Positions 10,146-20,031 of a stretch of 64,000 nt of DNA are shown here, in pieces. The first letter of the stretch is position 1. Each line of letters begins with the position of its first letter. The notes beneath the pieces are model-generated. The model saw only the letters and a list, made by a program, of their open reading frames with translations. It did no database searches and had not been told where the DNA came from. Source of the DNA: Rachicladosporium sp. CCFEE 5018 (taxonomy: Eukaryota > Ascomycota > Dothideomycetes > Cladosporiales > Cladosporiaceae); NCBI GenBank assembly GCA_002077045.2, contig KZ111161.1, positions 62,001 through 126,000 of the forward strand. The letters run 5' to 3'. A program made the position numbers and the translations under genes.

Positions 10146-10941
10146 CACGTCGAGGTGTGTGTATCCTGTCTTCGAAGGGTTGCGCGCATCTGACACCTTT
10201 GCAGTGCGGAGCGAAGTGTGCAGCGAGACGGACAGCAGGAGGTATCTGTGAAACCGAAGCGCTTGGGAAATGCCGGCGGTATACCATAGTAGAAGGTCCC
10301 GAGGCTCGATCCATGAGGACTTCCTACTGAGTCAGGGCGCAGCCTTTGCAGGTGCCCGCCGGCCACGCTGCAGCTGTACGCGGAGGAAGTACATGGCAGG
10401 CGCCAGAATTTGAGAGCGAACACCAGGAATGCCTGAGACAGCAGTCTCACCAGCATTGCAGGTATAAGATAGCGTACACATCGCTTCAGCATTCAGCTTT
10501 GTGCACTCCTTTCGTTTTGCTCGTCGCTATAGCCACCACTGCCTCGGCAGATAATGCGCAAGCGCGCCAGTGCTTTCCAGATAGTCGTGCTACCGCTCCT
10601 CACGCAGCACATCATGCTACTACACAGATGCAGTAGCTACATATATACCCGTATCAATCCGACCGCATGTGCGACGATCGAACGATCTTCGAACACACTG
10701 TGCAGGAGCCGCGTTACGACACTCTGGGCCCTTGGCAATTCGCCCTCGCAGGAACTACAAAGAGCATCTTGTGCTTCTGCATAGCTGCCCATGAACCCAG
10801 CAATTACTCCAGATCACACATACGGGCTCTCGTCTTCCGTCAGGCAGCTTTCGCCTGAGGCAGACAGACGCGTCGGTGTCGAGGTCGCGTCCGGAACACC
10901 AATGTGCCGGCTTCCATGGCTACAGCACCGGAGCCGACTCT
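10146..10941. other. Intergenic, no gene seen
   Basis: Spacer between paralogs 2 and 3 with no supported gene, RNA or repeat. Confidence 0.5.
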
Positions 10942-10984
10942 ATTGTGAACATGTTGGTGAAGTGCCAGGATTGGTGAACACGAC
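10942..10984 (+). promoter_or_regulatory. Promoter block shared by paralogs 2 and 3
   Basis: ATTGTGAAC, TTGGTGAAGTGCCAGGATTG and GTGAACAC repeat the block found before paralog 2, with a few substitutions and a short deletion. It lies about 155-197 bp before the ATG at 11139, almost the same distance as in paralog 2. Confidence 0.45.
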
Positions 10985-11138
10985 TTGACCACAGATTCGC
11001 GATCACCACGCCGTGCACCTCCAGCAGTCTGTCATGCCGTGTGCGTGACACTCGATTCCACAACACACCCTTGCACGGTGCAAATTGTACCAGCCACCCC
11101 AGTGCCGTGGCCATCGTCAACGAAATCTCAGAGTGACC

Positions 11139-12213
11139 ATGTCTCGCAAGCGACCGAAGCGAAGCAACGCTACAGCGACACGTGCCATGGTGTCTTCCGC
11201 GTCAAAGCAACCTGCGCACCAAATCCTCGACGGTAAACAGCGCCCTTCGCTGCGGACAGGAGCTTGGTGCTGACATGCCAGTAGAGCTAGCTCGAGAGCA
11301 TTAGTACCAGACCGAGAAGCACGAGGCTCCCATGGGCCAGTCAATGAACGCGCCAGCCGAAGCGCTCGATCAGCCAGAGTCCCCCTTCACATCTCCCGCG
11401 TCAGGTGTGGAAGAAGCGTCATGGCAGATTGCAAGCAACAGAAACAACAAGAAACGCGGTGGCCACTCCAAAAGCCTTCCGACGCTCTTTCCCTCTTCCA
11501 TCATCGACGACAGCGCAAATTGACCGCCGAGTGCGATCTCGAGAGCTCTGACATGGAGCCAATCCGCGTCACCGGTGCCCGGGCCAGGTACGACTGTTGA
11601 CGTCCTTCGTCAGATAAACTGGCGCGATCCAACTGCCACAGCCGCCTTCGAAGTCCAGAGGAAGCTCGACAACCGCAGCGCGTCGTCCAAGCAGAGCCAG
11701 AAGACAATAGAGGGCCTGCCGATCACGGTCATTATGCCTGGCGTGTTGACATGGCACTGGGATCGCCATCTGTTCCCGATCGGCAAGAAGGTCATCGTGC
11801 CGGACGGCGGTAAGCTCGAAGTGCTGGACAATGTGGAGCAGGTCCTGCACAAGGGCCGGTATTGGGTTGTCCTCGAGGTCAACGGCAATGAGCTCGTGGA
11901 GGTTCCAATCTACACCTTCAAGGACAAGGGTCTCCCGGCGGTTCGCGAAGACATGCGGCACGAATACGCGCAAATCCGACCGCCACATATTGCCATGGAC
12001 GATTTTCTGTCGAAACACAAGATCCCGCGTAATCCCGTACTTGGTATCGCAGAGCTGCACCAAAATGCAGAGCTCCGAAAGACCATGCTAGCCCATCTGG
12101 CCAAGCCACAGACTCGAGAGCTGAGCAAGACCGCTATCCGTCGAGTCGCTACCATGAATCCGGAGTCCTTTGAGACATTCAAAGTGCTGGTCGAGAAGCG
12201 TCGAGTTCAGTGA
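11139..12213 (+). pseudogene. DUF6590-like paralog 3, probably broken
   Basis: A basic first exon (MSRKRPKRSNATATRAM, ATG 11139) mirrors that of paralog 2 and ends at a good donor (GTAAAC, 11233) with CTGAC branch and CAG acceptor (11281). That splice enters the frame of the downstream domain but meets TAG at 11302-11304, and the same frame meets TGA at 11521-11523. After that it is open to 12213 and carries a well-kept domain: KGRYWVVLEVNGNELVEVPI, YTFKDKG, MRHEYAQIRPPH and INWRD. An EEASWQIASNRN block between the stops matches paralog 1. Either two stops have destroyed the gene, or unrecognised introns or an internal start (ATG 11332) rescue part of it. The conserved domain suggests recent loss. 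Confidence 0.6.
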
Positions 12214-12960
12214 GGCCAAAGGTCGTTTTGTCCAAGGATAGCGTTCTCGTTCCCACCAGTTCTGGAATATTTCTTGCTGACATGATCTCAGCCTATGATT
12301 GACTCGAGACGGTGCGGAAGGTCGACGTAATATGGAGAAAATCCGGTCTGGCTTCTCGGGGGGTTTCTTTGTTCGGTCAACAAAGATCTCTGATGCAGAT
12401 TTTGGTGCATTGCGAGGGTCAGCTATGGGGTAGTAGAGGACGCAGGCGGTTCCACGCCTTCGAGCTCGCGCACACTGGATGTTTGCATTCGTGTCTCGAG
12501 TAAAGAGGAGGAGAATTCCTTTACTTGCGGATCTCGACTTGGCGTTCAGAGCCTTAAGTGCCACTTCCTTGATCGAGTGACTTCTGATGTAGGTGGAAGG
12601 ATTTTGACATCTCATCAACCCGGTACAAGCCTCCACACCTTGTACCCATTTTGTCGACGCGTCAAAGTACCTCATATATCAAAGTCAGGTCTCGAGTAGA
12701 TAGTCACCGACTTGTGGTGCGGAACATGCAAGGAATGAAGTGTGGGAAATGAGGTGAGGTCGACGTTAGGGAGGCGGATGTTCCCGTAGTGCCGAGCTCC
12801 GACATTCAAAGTGACGATGCTGCACATGAGCGACGGGACATAAGTGAAGACATCAATAACATATATGTGCCCGCGACGGGCACTGGACCATGATTATCAC
12901 TTCCCGACCTCATTCTACTTAGCATTCCATATCTGTAAGGTCTGAATATTCCACATCGAC
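12214..12960. other. Intergenic, no gene seen
   Basis: Spacer between paralog 3 and the ataxin-10-like gene, both on the plus strand. No gene, RNA or repeat was recognised. Confidence 0.5.
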
Positions 12961-15900
12961 ATGGCTCGCGATGCGGTCGAGCAGCTTGCGCCGGGCAAAG
13001 CGTACAGTGTCTTCGTTCGTCTGGTCCTTCCTCCGTACGCAATCCACTTCAAGGCGCCCAAGTACATGAAAGAGTTGACTCTGGATCTTCTGGACCGCAG
13101 AGTGACCAAGGCGACACTCGCAGCAACTGCGCAAAAGGCTACCGTGCGCCATGCGATCGGCACTGATCCCAAATTCTGGCCTGAGCTGAATGGTGTGCTG
13201 AAGGTCGGAGTGGTCAGCTTAGAGCGCAGGAGTTTTGCAGTATGGGATCCTACAGGAGTGGACTATGAGAGTACCAGCGGCGCACTCATTGCTGGGAACT
13301 ACCCTGGGTTGTGGAAAGATCTGGAGCGGGTCAACGACCTGCTCAGCATCGCACGTAATGTCCTCACCATCGGCGCGTCCGCTCAGGATCTTGCCACTGC
13401 TCATCAAGTCGAGCTGGAGGTCTTCAAGCTCATCAATTGCGCTGTACGAGTGACGGCTCGGGGCTATGATGGAGAGGCTGGAGCAGGCGTTGCTGGGGAC
13501 ATGAGCGAGGAGGAGAAATGGCAATACATCGTGAATGCATACAAGAAGCTTTTGATCACTAGCCTGCAATTCTTGAATAACCTGGTGGCGCAAAACGAGA
13601 AGAGGAAACTGGACCTGTGGATGAACCTATTCGACTGTGGCGCAACTAGCATAGACGCCTTGATGGATGCACAGGACGATCCTCGCGATGGGCAGAGAAA
13701 AGATGTCAGCAACATGGACATCCCTTCAAATCCTACCTCAGAGCCAATACCTCCCATCAACGGACGGGACCTTAGAGCGGTCTACGGCCAGGTCGATGAA
13801 GATATTCTGGACAGCGATCCAGTGTCTGACCCGGAGGGCTACATCTACTTCGCCAAGTGGAACGAGCAAGGTTGCGCGCAGGAGGTCGATGCGATCGCCA
13901 AGTCTGGCTCCGGACCTCAGTTCACTGCACAGAACCTCGTCGCTGAGCGATGGTCAAAGCTGGACAAGCAGGGCAGGGAGAGCTGGCGACGGAAGGCAGA
14001 AGGCGTGCAGGAGAAGTATGTGGCTGATGTCAAGGTCTACGACGCTAAGCGCGCTTTGCAAATGCAGCGTCAGGCCAGACGCGATGCGGCCAACAAGCCA
14101 TGTGAGGACGCTGAGCCCAGGTCACCGACCCTGATTGACGAAGAGGAGCTATACGAGGTTAATAGCAGTGGTCATAGGCCGATACATGCCGAAGATCTTA
14201 AGATGCACTACACCGCAGATGCTGGGATCAGGATACTGGAGAGCGGGAAGGCTGAGCTCATGAAGCGACTGGAGGGATATGAACCACCGCAAAGTGCCTA
14301 TTCTGCCGATCCCATACTTGCAGCCAATCGATACCGCGAAGCACATGGCATCAGGCCAAGAGTGTCACGAAGCATACAGCCGATGCCGCGAGCACGTACT
14401 GTTAGTCGCAGTCCGCCAGCCCCGATGCGAAGTTCGCCAGCTGTTCAACCGCCTGCGCCACAACAGAACAACGCTGCGAAGAACCATGCAGATCACGGCC
14501 ACGTGGAGGAGCTCGAGTCGGAGGGCTCTGAGCACGGCTCTGATGAAGCGGTGTATGGGAACGGCACTGCACCGCCTGAGGAGGAGCTCGAAGAAGATGA
14601 CGAGGAAGAAGATGCAGACGGCGAAGAAGGGTCCAACGAGGATGGGCGAGGATTGCTGACGGATGTGCCACTTATTCTGGGTCCGTCCGAGATCGAAGTC
14701 CTGCCGATGATCATCATGTCCGGAATAGTATCACCTACCAAACAGTTAGAGCAGTGTCGAACAGAGAAGGAGAGATCAGATCTGGCGAATGCTCACATTG
14801 TGCGCACGCATCTCCTGCTGGCTCAAGAGAACGGAAGGAATCTGCTGCGCGAGCTGCTCATCTTCGTCGCTGCCTGGGACCTTAGGGAGGAAGAACTCTA
14901 CTTCAAGTTCATGGTCAAGATCATGGAAGCTGTGCTGCAGAACGGACTGATGCCATTCGCCTATCACGCCTTCAGAGATCGCAGCCGAAGTCGCGACATA
15001 ATCAGTCCGGCTCAGGCGGTGATCATGAAGCTGCTGACTTGCATCTTCCGTGCAAGAGGCGAGGCAGGCAAAGCCAATGCTGCTGGCGGCGCGGGTCAAG
15101 GGCATCAATTCGACCCGAACGGCACAGATATCAATGCTAGCATTCGGGTGCCTCGACATGTGCCTCGCCGTGCTGACCTCCAGATACTGCACTTCATCTT
15201 CACGGAGTTCAGACAACACATCATTCCACAAACTTGCGCCCTGATCTTCTTACAGGGACAGATCCATCGGGCTCGCGCATTGCCTTCGGACTTTCCACTC
15301 AACCTGTGGGATATGGAACGCATGTATGAGGGAGTCTATGGAGTACTCGAGTTCTTCGCAGTCGTCTGCGAGGAGGGCTGGGGCAAAGAAGTGCTCGCTG
15401 GCTGGGAGGCCGCCAGCGAGCTGGTGACTCTCGTCCGTGAGCTCGAAGAAGGCATACCCAAGCTCGGCCTACAAGGCACACTCAGCTTGGGCGGCGCCGA
15501 TGGCTTCGGCTCCGAAGCGCTATCACGCCGCCGTGTCAGCATGCCACAACGTGCCGCCTCCGCAGACGGCCGCCTGCTCAGCTCACACGCCCAGTACCTC
15601 CCCGACAGCAACCGCTTCTCCGTGCAAGACGAGCTCAACGCCCGTGCCGGCATCCTCCCCCCTCTCCCGCCACCTTTGCAGACTCACGCGCTGCAACCCT
15701 CGCAATCCCAGATCTTCGAGCCCACGACTCCACTAGCCTACCCAGAAGACAACGCAGAAGCCGACGAGCCCTCTGACTTCGAATGGCGTAATTTGAAGAA
15801 GCTCACTGTGCTCGTACTCTCGTCGCTCATCTGGAAGAACCGCAATGTGCAAACGCAAGTCCGTCTTCATGGCGGCCTCGAAGCGCTTGTAGGCTGCTGC

Positions 15901-16440
15901 AAGCACGATGAACATAACCCGTACATCCGCGAGCACGCCATCATGTGTCTTCGCTTCGCTGTGGAGGGCTGTCCGGAGAATCGCGCGCGTCTTGAAGAGC
16001 TCGCTCAGCGTAGTCGTGGGCGAGGTTCAGAAGGGCTGCCGAGAGCGTTGTTGCCAGGTACTCCTGGAACGGGCGGGCATCCTGTTTCATTTCCGACGTA
16101 TTCTGATCTGCATGTCCCAAGGGAGGTCCTCGATACTAATGGCTACGAGACATTCATGGACGGCAAGGGGCAGGTTGGTCTGCGGAGGAAGGAGCCTGTG
16201 CAGACTTCTCAGGCAGCACAAGCGATTGCCAAGGCTAGCACGGCGGTCAGTAAAGTCAGGTCAAGTGCGGCCATGACAGCTGAGAAAGCTGCGGAGCTGA
16301 TGCAGAGTGCGTTGAGGGATCTGCCGCTCGGCGGTGACTTGGTCAGTGAGAGGCAGAAGGCTGAGGCATTGGCTAAGCTCGATCGGGCATTCGAGAGCAC
16401 GGAGAGGGTTCTTGGGGGTGTTGCAAGAGGTGCGAAGTGA
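12961..16440 (+). CDS. Ataxin-10/Ctr86-like protein with internal HMG-box-like segment
   Basis: A single exon of 1159 residues. Residues ~940-1020 (EWRNLKKLTVLVLSSLIWKN, VRLHGGLEALVGCC, NPYIREHAIMCLRFAVEGCPEN) match the ataxin-10 C-terminal domain, an armadillo-like fold found in yeast Ctr86; the helical N-terminus (DLLSIARNVLTIG...LEVFKLINC) fits the same family. Residues ~293-365 look like an HMG box (YFAKWNEQG, AERWSKLDKQGRESWRRKAE, KYVADVKVYDAKRAL). This is followed by a Pro-rich region and an acidic Asp/Glu run near 525-560. Ctr86 is essential in yeast and loosely linked to copper-dependent expression; the molecular role is unclear. No signal peptide or TM segment. The family call is good; the HMG box is my reading of the pattern. 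Confidence 0.8.
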   Translation: MARDAVEQLAPGKAYSVFVRLVLPPYAIHFKAPKYMKELTLDLLDRRVTKATLAATAQKATVRHAIGTDPKFWPELNGVLKVGVVSLERRSFAVWDPTGVDYESTSGALIAGNYPGLWKDLERVNDLLSIARNVLTIGASAQDLATAHQVELEVFKLINCAVRVTARGYDGEAGAGVAGDMSEEEKWQYIVNAYKKLLITSLQFLNNLVAQNEKRKLDLWMNLFDCGATSIDALMDAQDDPRDGQRKDVSNMDIPSNPTSEPIPPINGRDLRAVYGQVDEDILDSDPVSDPEGYIYFAKWNEQGCAQEVDAIAKSGSGPQFTAQNLVAERWSKLDKQGRESWRRKAEGVQEKYVADVKVYDAKRALQMQRQARRDAANKPCEDAEPRSPTLIDEEELYEVNSSGHRPIHAEDLKMHYTADAGIRILESGKAELMKRLEGYEPPQSAYSADPILAANRYREAHGIRPRVSRSIQPMPRARTVSRSPPAPMRSSPAVQPPAPQQNNAAKNHADHGHVEELESEGSEHGSDEAVYGNGTAPPEEELEEDDEEEDADGEEGSNEDGRGLLTDVPLILGPSEIEVLPMIIMSGIVSPTKQLEQCRTEKERSDLANAHIVRTHLLLAQENGRNLLRELLIFVAAWDLREEELYFKFMVKIMEAVLQNGLMPFAYHAFRDRSRSRDIISPAQAVIMKLLTCIFRARGEAGKANAAGGAGQGHQFDPNGTDINASIRVPRHVPRRADLQILHFIFTEFRQHIIPQTCALIFLQGQIHRARALPSDFPLNLWDMERMYEGVYGVLEFFAVVCEEGWGKEVLAGWEAASELVTLVRELEEGIPKLGLQGTLSLGGADGFGSEALSRRRVSMPQRAASADGRLLSSHAQYLPDSNRFSVQDELNARAGILPPLPPPLQTHALQPSQSQIFEPTTPLAYPEDNAEADEPSDFEWRNLKKLTVLVLSSLIWKNRNVQTQVRLHGGLEALVGCCKHDEHNPYIREHAIMCLRFAVEGCPENRARLEELAQRSRGRGSEGLPRALLPGTPGTGGHPVSFPTYSDLHVPREVLDTNGYETFMDGKGQVGLRRKEPVQTSQAAQAIAKASTAVSKVRSSAAMTAEKAAELMQSALRDLPLGGDLVSERQKAEALAKLDRAFESTERVLGGVARGAK

Positions 16441-16765
16441 GTAAGACAGCCAGGAGATGACAACACCCCAGTCACTTCAGAGACACTGGCCGTGTCTCTA
16501 CGACTATTCTGTCTCCTAAGTATAGGTCTTCGTCAGAGACGGACGAGGATTAAAGTTCAACAAATCTGTCACGTTGACTCAAGAATTGAGACGTTTCACG
16601 GCCAAAAAGCGACCTCCGAGACGGTGCGGAAAGTACAATATAGACAAGTCACTCTCCAGCTTCGGACCAACCTCCATATTCAAGTCAATCGTTACCTGTA
16701 CTCACTGTTCCACCGCCAAGCACGATCTCCAGCAATCGTCCCGCAGCCTCCTATCCATCCAAACT

Positions 16766-17858
16766 ATGTCCTCCCAAGTACAAGATCGCCAGCAGTCCGG
16801 CCACTTCACTGGACTGATCCGTAAACACTCGACACGCTGCTACGAGGCTATTGGGCGCAGAGTGAGCCGCCGCAGGACTACTCCAACGTCTGACTCTAGC
16901 CAGTCGAAGTCTTCCGTCACTGACGCCCCTCCGACCTTTGAGGTCTACCGAGTCGAATTGCCGGAGTGGATCGGACGTCACAAGGCCAATTCAATATCAA
17001 CCTCCCAATACGGTGGCAATGTTATCCGTGATGATTGCCATTCGGAGACCAACGATACTTTGTTCACGACAAGCTCAGGCAGTATCGAGCCAGCCACAGA
17101 TTCAGAGCACATCGAGACTGCCGAGCCTGACGGCACCGCCACGGCAGAGGCTATGAACACTCTCCCGCTTCCTCTTGCATACGACCCACAGCCTGTCAAA
17201 GGCTACACGCGCGAAGAGTTGTTTGATACCAAATCCACTTGTACGCCACCTCGCTCTGCTGCATATGCCTGACCTGATCATCCTCTCCTCGCCATGACCC
17301 GAGACTATCGCGAGCTACTGCGAGCCCATTACAAGCCGCAGTTTGAGATGGAGCTCGCCTACATGGCCAAAGGCGAGGCGTGGCCCGACTACGCGGCCTG
17401 CCCGCAACGATTGGCAGTATGATCCTCACAAGTTCCTACTGGCGCACAACATGGTCTACGCCCATCACTTCAAGCTAGACCGGCTCTTGCAGCGCCAGGA
17501 AGATCTATTCGTTACGTGGCCTCCGCATCAGCTGCCATTCGGTGGAGGTGGAGAGGTGACGGAGGAGACTGCAGCTGAGGCTTACGTACACAACGGTTCA
17601 TGGTCATGGATTCAAATTGTCAACGAGACTGATGGACGGGACTTTCTGAGGTTCCATGCGGAGCGCTGCAAGACGCTGTTGGCGGAGCGACGGAGACGGG
17701 CGGTGTTGGCTGGCCACACTGTCGCGCCGTTCGGGTCTTGTGGGTGCAGAGAATGCACCGAGAGGGAGGAACGGAAGAAGCGATTGATAGAGGAGATGTT
17801 GGACAGGGAAGAGCAGGCAGAGGAGGATGCTGGACGTTGTGCTCCGATGGCATTGTAG
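16766..17858 (+). CDS. Uncharacterised protein, one intron and an apparent frameshift
   Basis: The frame starts at ATG 16766 (MSSQVQDRQQSGHF) after a non-coding leader. A 63-nt intron (GTACGC at 17241 to GAG at 17303, CTGAC inside) removes a TGA at 17270 and gives ELFDTKST-YYRELLRAHYKPQ. Near 17399-17403 (TGCCCG) the frame is lost unless one base is skipped; then it continues as NDWQYDPHKFLLAHNMVYAHH to a stop at 17858. The second half has Asp/Trp/His-rich blocks (WPPHQLPFGG, WSWIQIVNE), a GSCGCREC cysteine motif and a Glu/Arg coiled coil. I do not recognise the family. The break sits in a CCC run, so either a sequencing indel or a real +1 mutation. Confidence 0.55.
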
Positions 17859-18153
17859 TCGCGTGGAAGGGGACTCTCAGAATGGTACCTTCTCTGGGAC
17901 AAGTTTGAGGTCAGTCATTCCTGAATGAATATGTATTCCCATGCTCATCGACTGCCATTTGGGCGCCACATCATGGACTGCCTCCAGCCTCAAGGCGTCT
18001 CGGTACATGTATGTGGAAGAGCATTGACTTCAGTTCGAACCACCATACGGATCATTATCTCATCAATCTTGAATCTGCCTTGATCTAAGACAGCATCCGG
18101 ACACATCGACTGATAGCTACGGGACGCTTGTCTGCGTGCGTGGCTACATAGCT

Positions 18154-18534
18154 CTACTCTAGCACAACAGGACCTGCGCCACCATTCCACGCCACTCGAT
18201 GGAATTCATCCCGTGTCGCTTTCGATTCGCACACGACTACGCATGTATACTGCGTGACAGTGACTGAATGAAGGGTAATCCAGCCATCTTGGACGAGCTT
18301 GGCAACTCGAATGAACAACTTGTCGATCGAAGGTCCAGCTGGTCCTCTGTTGAGCACCCAGACGTCGCTCTCGGGATCTGTGTGCAGGTTCTGCCATACG
18401 ATATCGATAGTCGGTGGTCCATAGGTTGTCGGAGTTGAGGCGGGCTGGACTGTGCCTGTGTCGGGGTTGATAGTCTTGCCGTCGACGATAGGCCGATTGG
18501 TATTGACGTCCCACTCCACATCTCCGATAGCCAT
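18154..18534 (-). CDS. Small hypothetical protein
   Basis: A 126-residue frame from ATG 18534. The sequence looks protein-like: MAIGDVEWDVNTNRPIVDGK, a Thr/Pro linker, then TIDIVWQNLHTD, DVWVLNRGP, KLFIRVAKLVQDGWITLHS and alternating strands typical of a small alpha/beta fold. No signal peptide, TM segment or recognised domain. It stands alone between two plus-strand genes. An upstream exon cannot be excluded. Confidence 0.5.
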   Translation of the reverse strand: MAIGDVEWDVNTNRPIVDGKTINPDTGTVQPASTPTTYGPPTIDIVWQNLHTDPESDVWVLNRGPAGPSIDKLFIRVAKLVQDGWITLHSVTVTQYTCVVVCESKATRDEFHRVAWNGGAGPVVLE

Positions 18535-19223
18535 GATGATTCTGCATCGAGGTTGTTGTCAGATATTAAGACAGCGTCTATGGACAGGCAGTATACGAAC
18601 CCTTCGGTAAGAGAAGATTCTGTAGATGCGCCTTCGAAACGAGGCTGCGAGAACGATGTAATAATCTGATGAATGTTGTTACAAGGGCAGGAGCCTTTCT
18701 TCGTAGGACTACTCAATTGGTGGGGGGTATAGCAAGTATATATGAATAAGTGCGGTCGGCTTTGCGAAGGAAAGGCAATGAATGTGGCAAAGGAGGAGGT
18801 ATCAGATTATCGTACTCGATGCGTTGATTGGCTTGAGATTGGAAGCGGGTATATTGGTTGCAGCCATCGCGACATGTCCGACACATCCTTGTTTGCCGCA
18901 TCTTTGAAAGTAGTATATCTTAGAAGATAGCGGGTGAACATCTTGGTATAGCCACGGAAGCAGCGTAGCTCGCTGTCCTGCTTCAGTATAGGTCCAACCC
19001 TTAGACTGTATGTCCTCTGAATCGAGACAATCGATTCAACACGCCCGAGCCCATTGACCTAACTTGCCATAATGTGATCTCAGCTCCAAGACATCGCGAG
19101 GCACGATGGCGAGTCCAACATACTTAATCGAGTGCTATTGCGCGCAAGTATCTCATTTTGTGATTCTGCTACCGAGTGAGTACCCCCTGAACCCAAAGAT
19201 ACACCTATCCCCAAGGATCCGGT
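18535..19223. other. Intergenic, no gene seen
   Basis: Divergent spacer between the small minus-strand gene and the plus-strand hypothetical gene. It is AT-richer than the surroundings and has no supported gene. Confidence 0.4.
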
Positions 19224-19865
19224 ATGTCCTCCATCCTACTCACCTCCAGACATCCATGGCGACGCCCCCGCCTGGTCACTTTCGAATCCCTCATTGACCC
19301 TTCGGTGTTACGCTGGCAACATGCAATTCAAAGAGCTCGAATCCCACGCCCGACCGCTCATGCCCTACCCGCAACATATTGCCAGCCCGTCGAAGCCCGC
19401 GTACTACGATGCACTAATCCGGACCCCGACATGCCTGGGTGGGAGCCCATAAGCGAGGATGAGTGGGCTAGGCACTCGATATATACCACAGCCGATTTCG
19501 CGGTACCAGAACCCTTACCACTCTCCACAACAGACTGGCCACTGGATCGCTCCAGTACAGAGAGGACACAGCCAGATGTGCCTCTCATCGTACTCACAGA
19601 TTGGGACCAAGAGAATGATCCGGTGGACAGGTCTCATCCCGAGGCCAGCATGGATGCCGTGGTGTGCCGGAGCTTTGGTGAGTGTCCCCTCTTGACACCG
19701 CGATGGAGACCGACGATCAGACCGAGATCCGCGATGACTTTTGCAAGTGCAGCACCAGTGAGCGATTTGCAGCCTCGTTGCACACTGCCTGATATTGGTG
19801 TGGCGCCTGTGCAATGGGTATACGAGACAGAGCTGCTGCTCTCCCTGGTCGAAGTCGAAGAATGA
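19224..19865 (+). CDS. Hypothetical protein, start uncertain
   Basis: A 213-residue frame with a plausible centre (DPDMPGWEPISEDEWARHS, TTDWPLD, VLTDWDQENDP), rich in Pro, Asp and Trp, but no recognised domain. The first ~60 residues are doubtful: an overlapping frame from ATG 19320 (MQFKELESHARPLMPYPQ...YYDALI) is equally protein-like and would join the main frame after a one-base shift or small intron near 19410. The true start may therefore be 19320. Low-confidence gene. Confidence 0.35.
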   Translation: MSSILLTSRHPWRRPRLVTFESLIDPSVLRWQHAIQRARIPRPTAHALPATYCQPVEARVLRCTNPDPDMPGWEPISEDEWARHSIYTTADFAVPEPLPLSTTDWPLDRSSTERTQPDVPLIVLTDWDQENDPVDRSHPEASMDAVVCRSFGECPLLTPRWRPTIRPRSAMTFASAAPVSDLQPRCTLPDIGVAPVQWVYETELLLSLVEVEE

Positions 19866-20031
19866 CACGTGCGTGAGCGCCGGTCGGTGCCATCGCGTTG
19901 CATGGAGCTCATTAGCGGCAAATTCGCAGGGAATAAGGTCTGCAGCGTTGTCATGGTCGAGTATGAGATCCGTGCTCTTCCCAAAAGCTGCGTACATCAT
20001 CGGGTCTGGATACTTCTCTTTCGTGTAAATA

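Noticed and set aside
12088..12675. Minus-strand frame of 195 codons overlapping paralog 3 of the DUF6590-like array
   Set aside because: Its 3' half is antisense to the conserved domain and the rest has no protein-like pattern.
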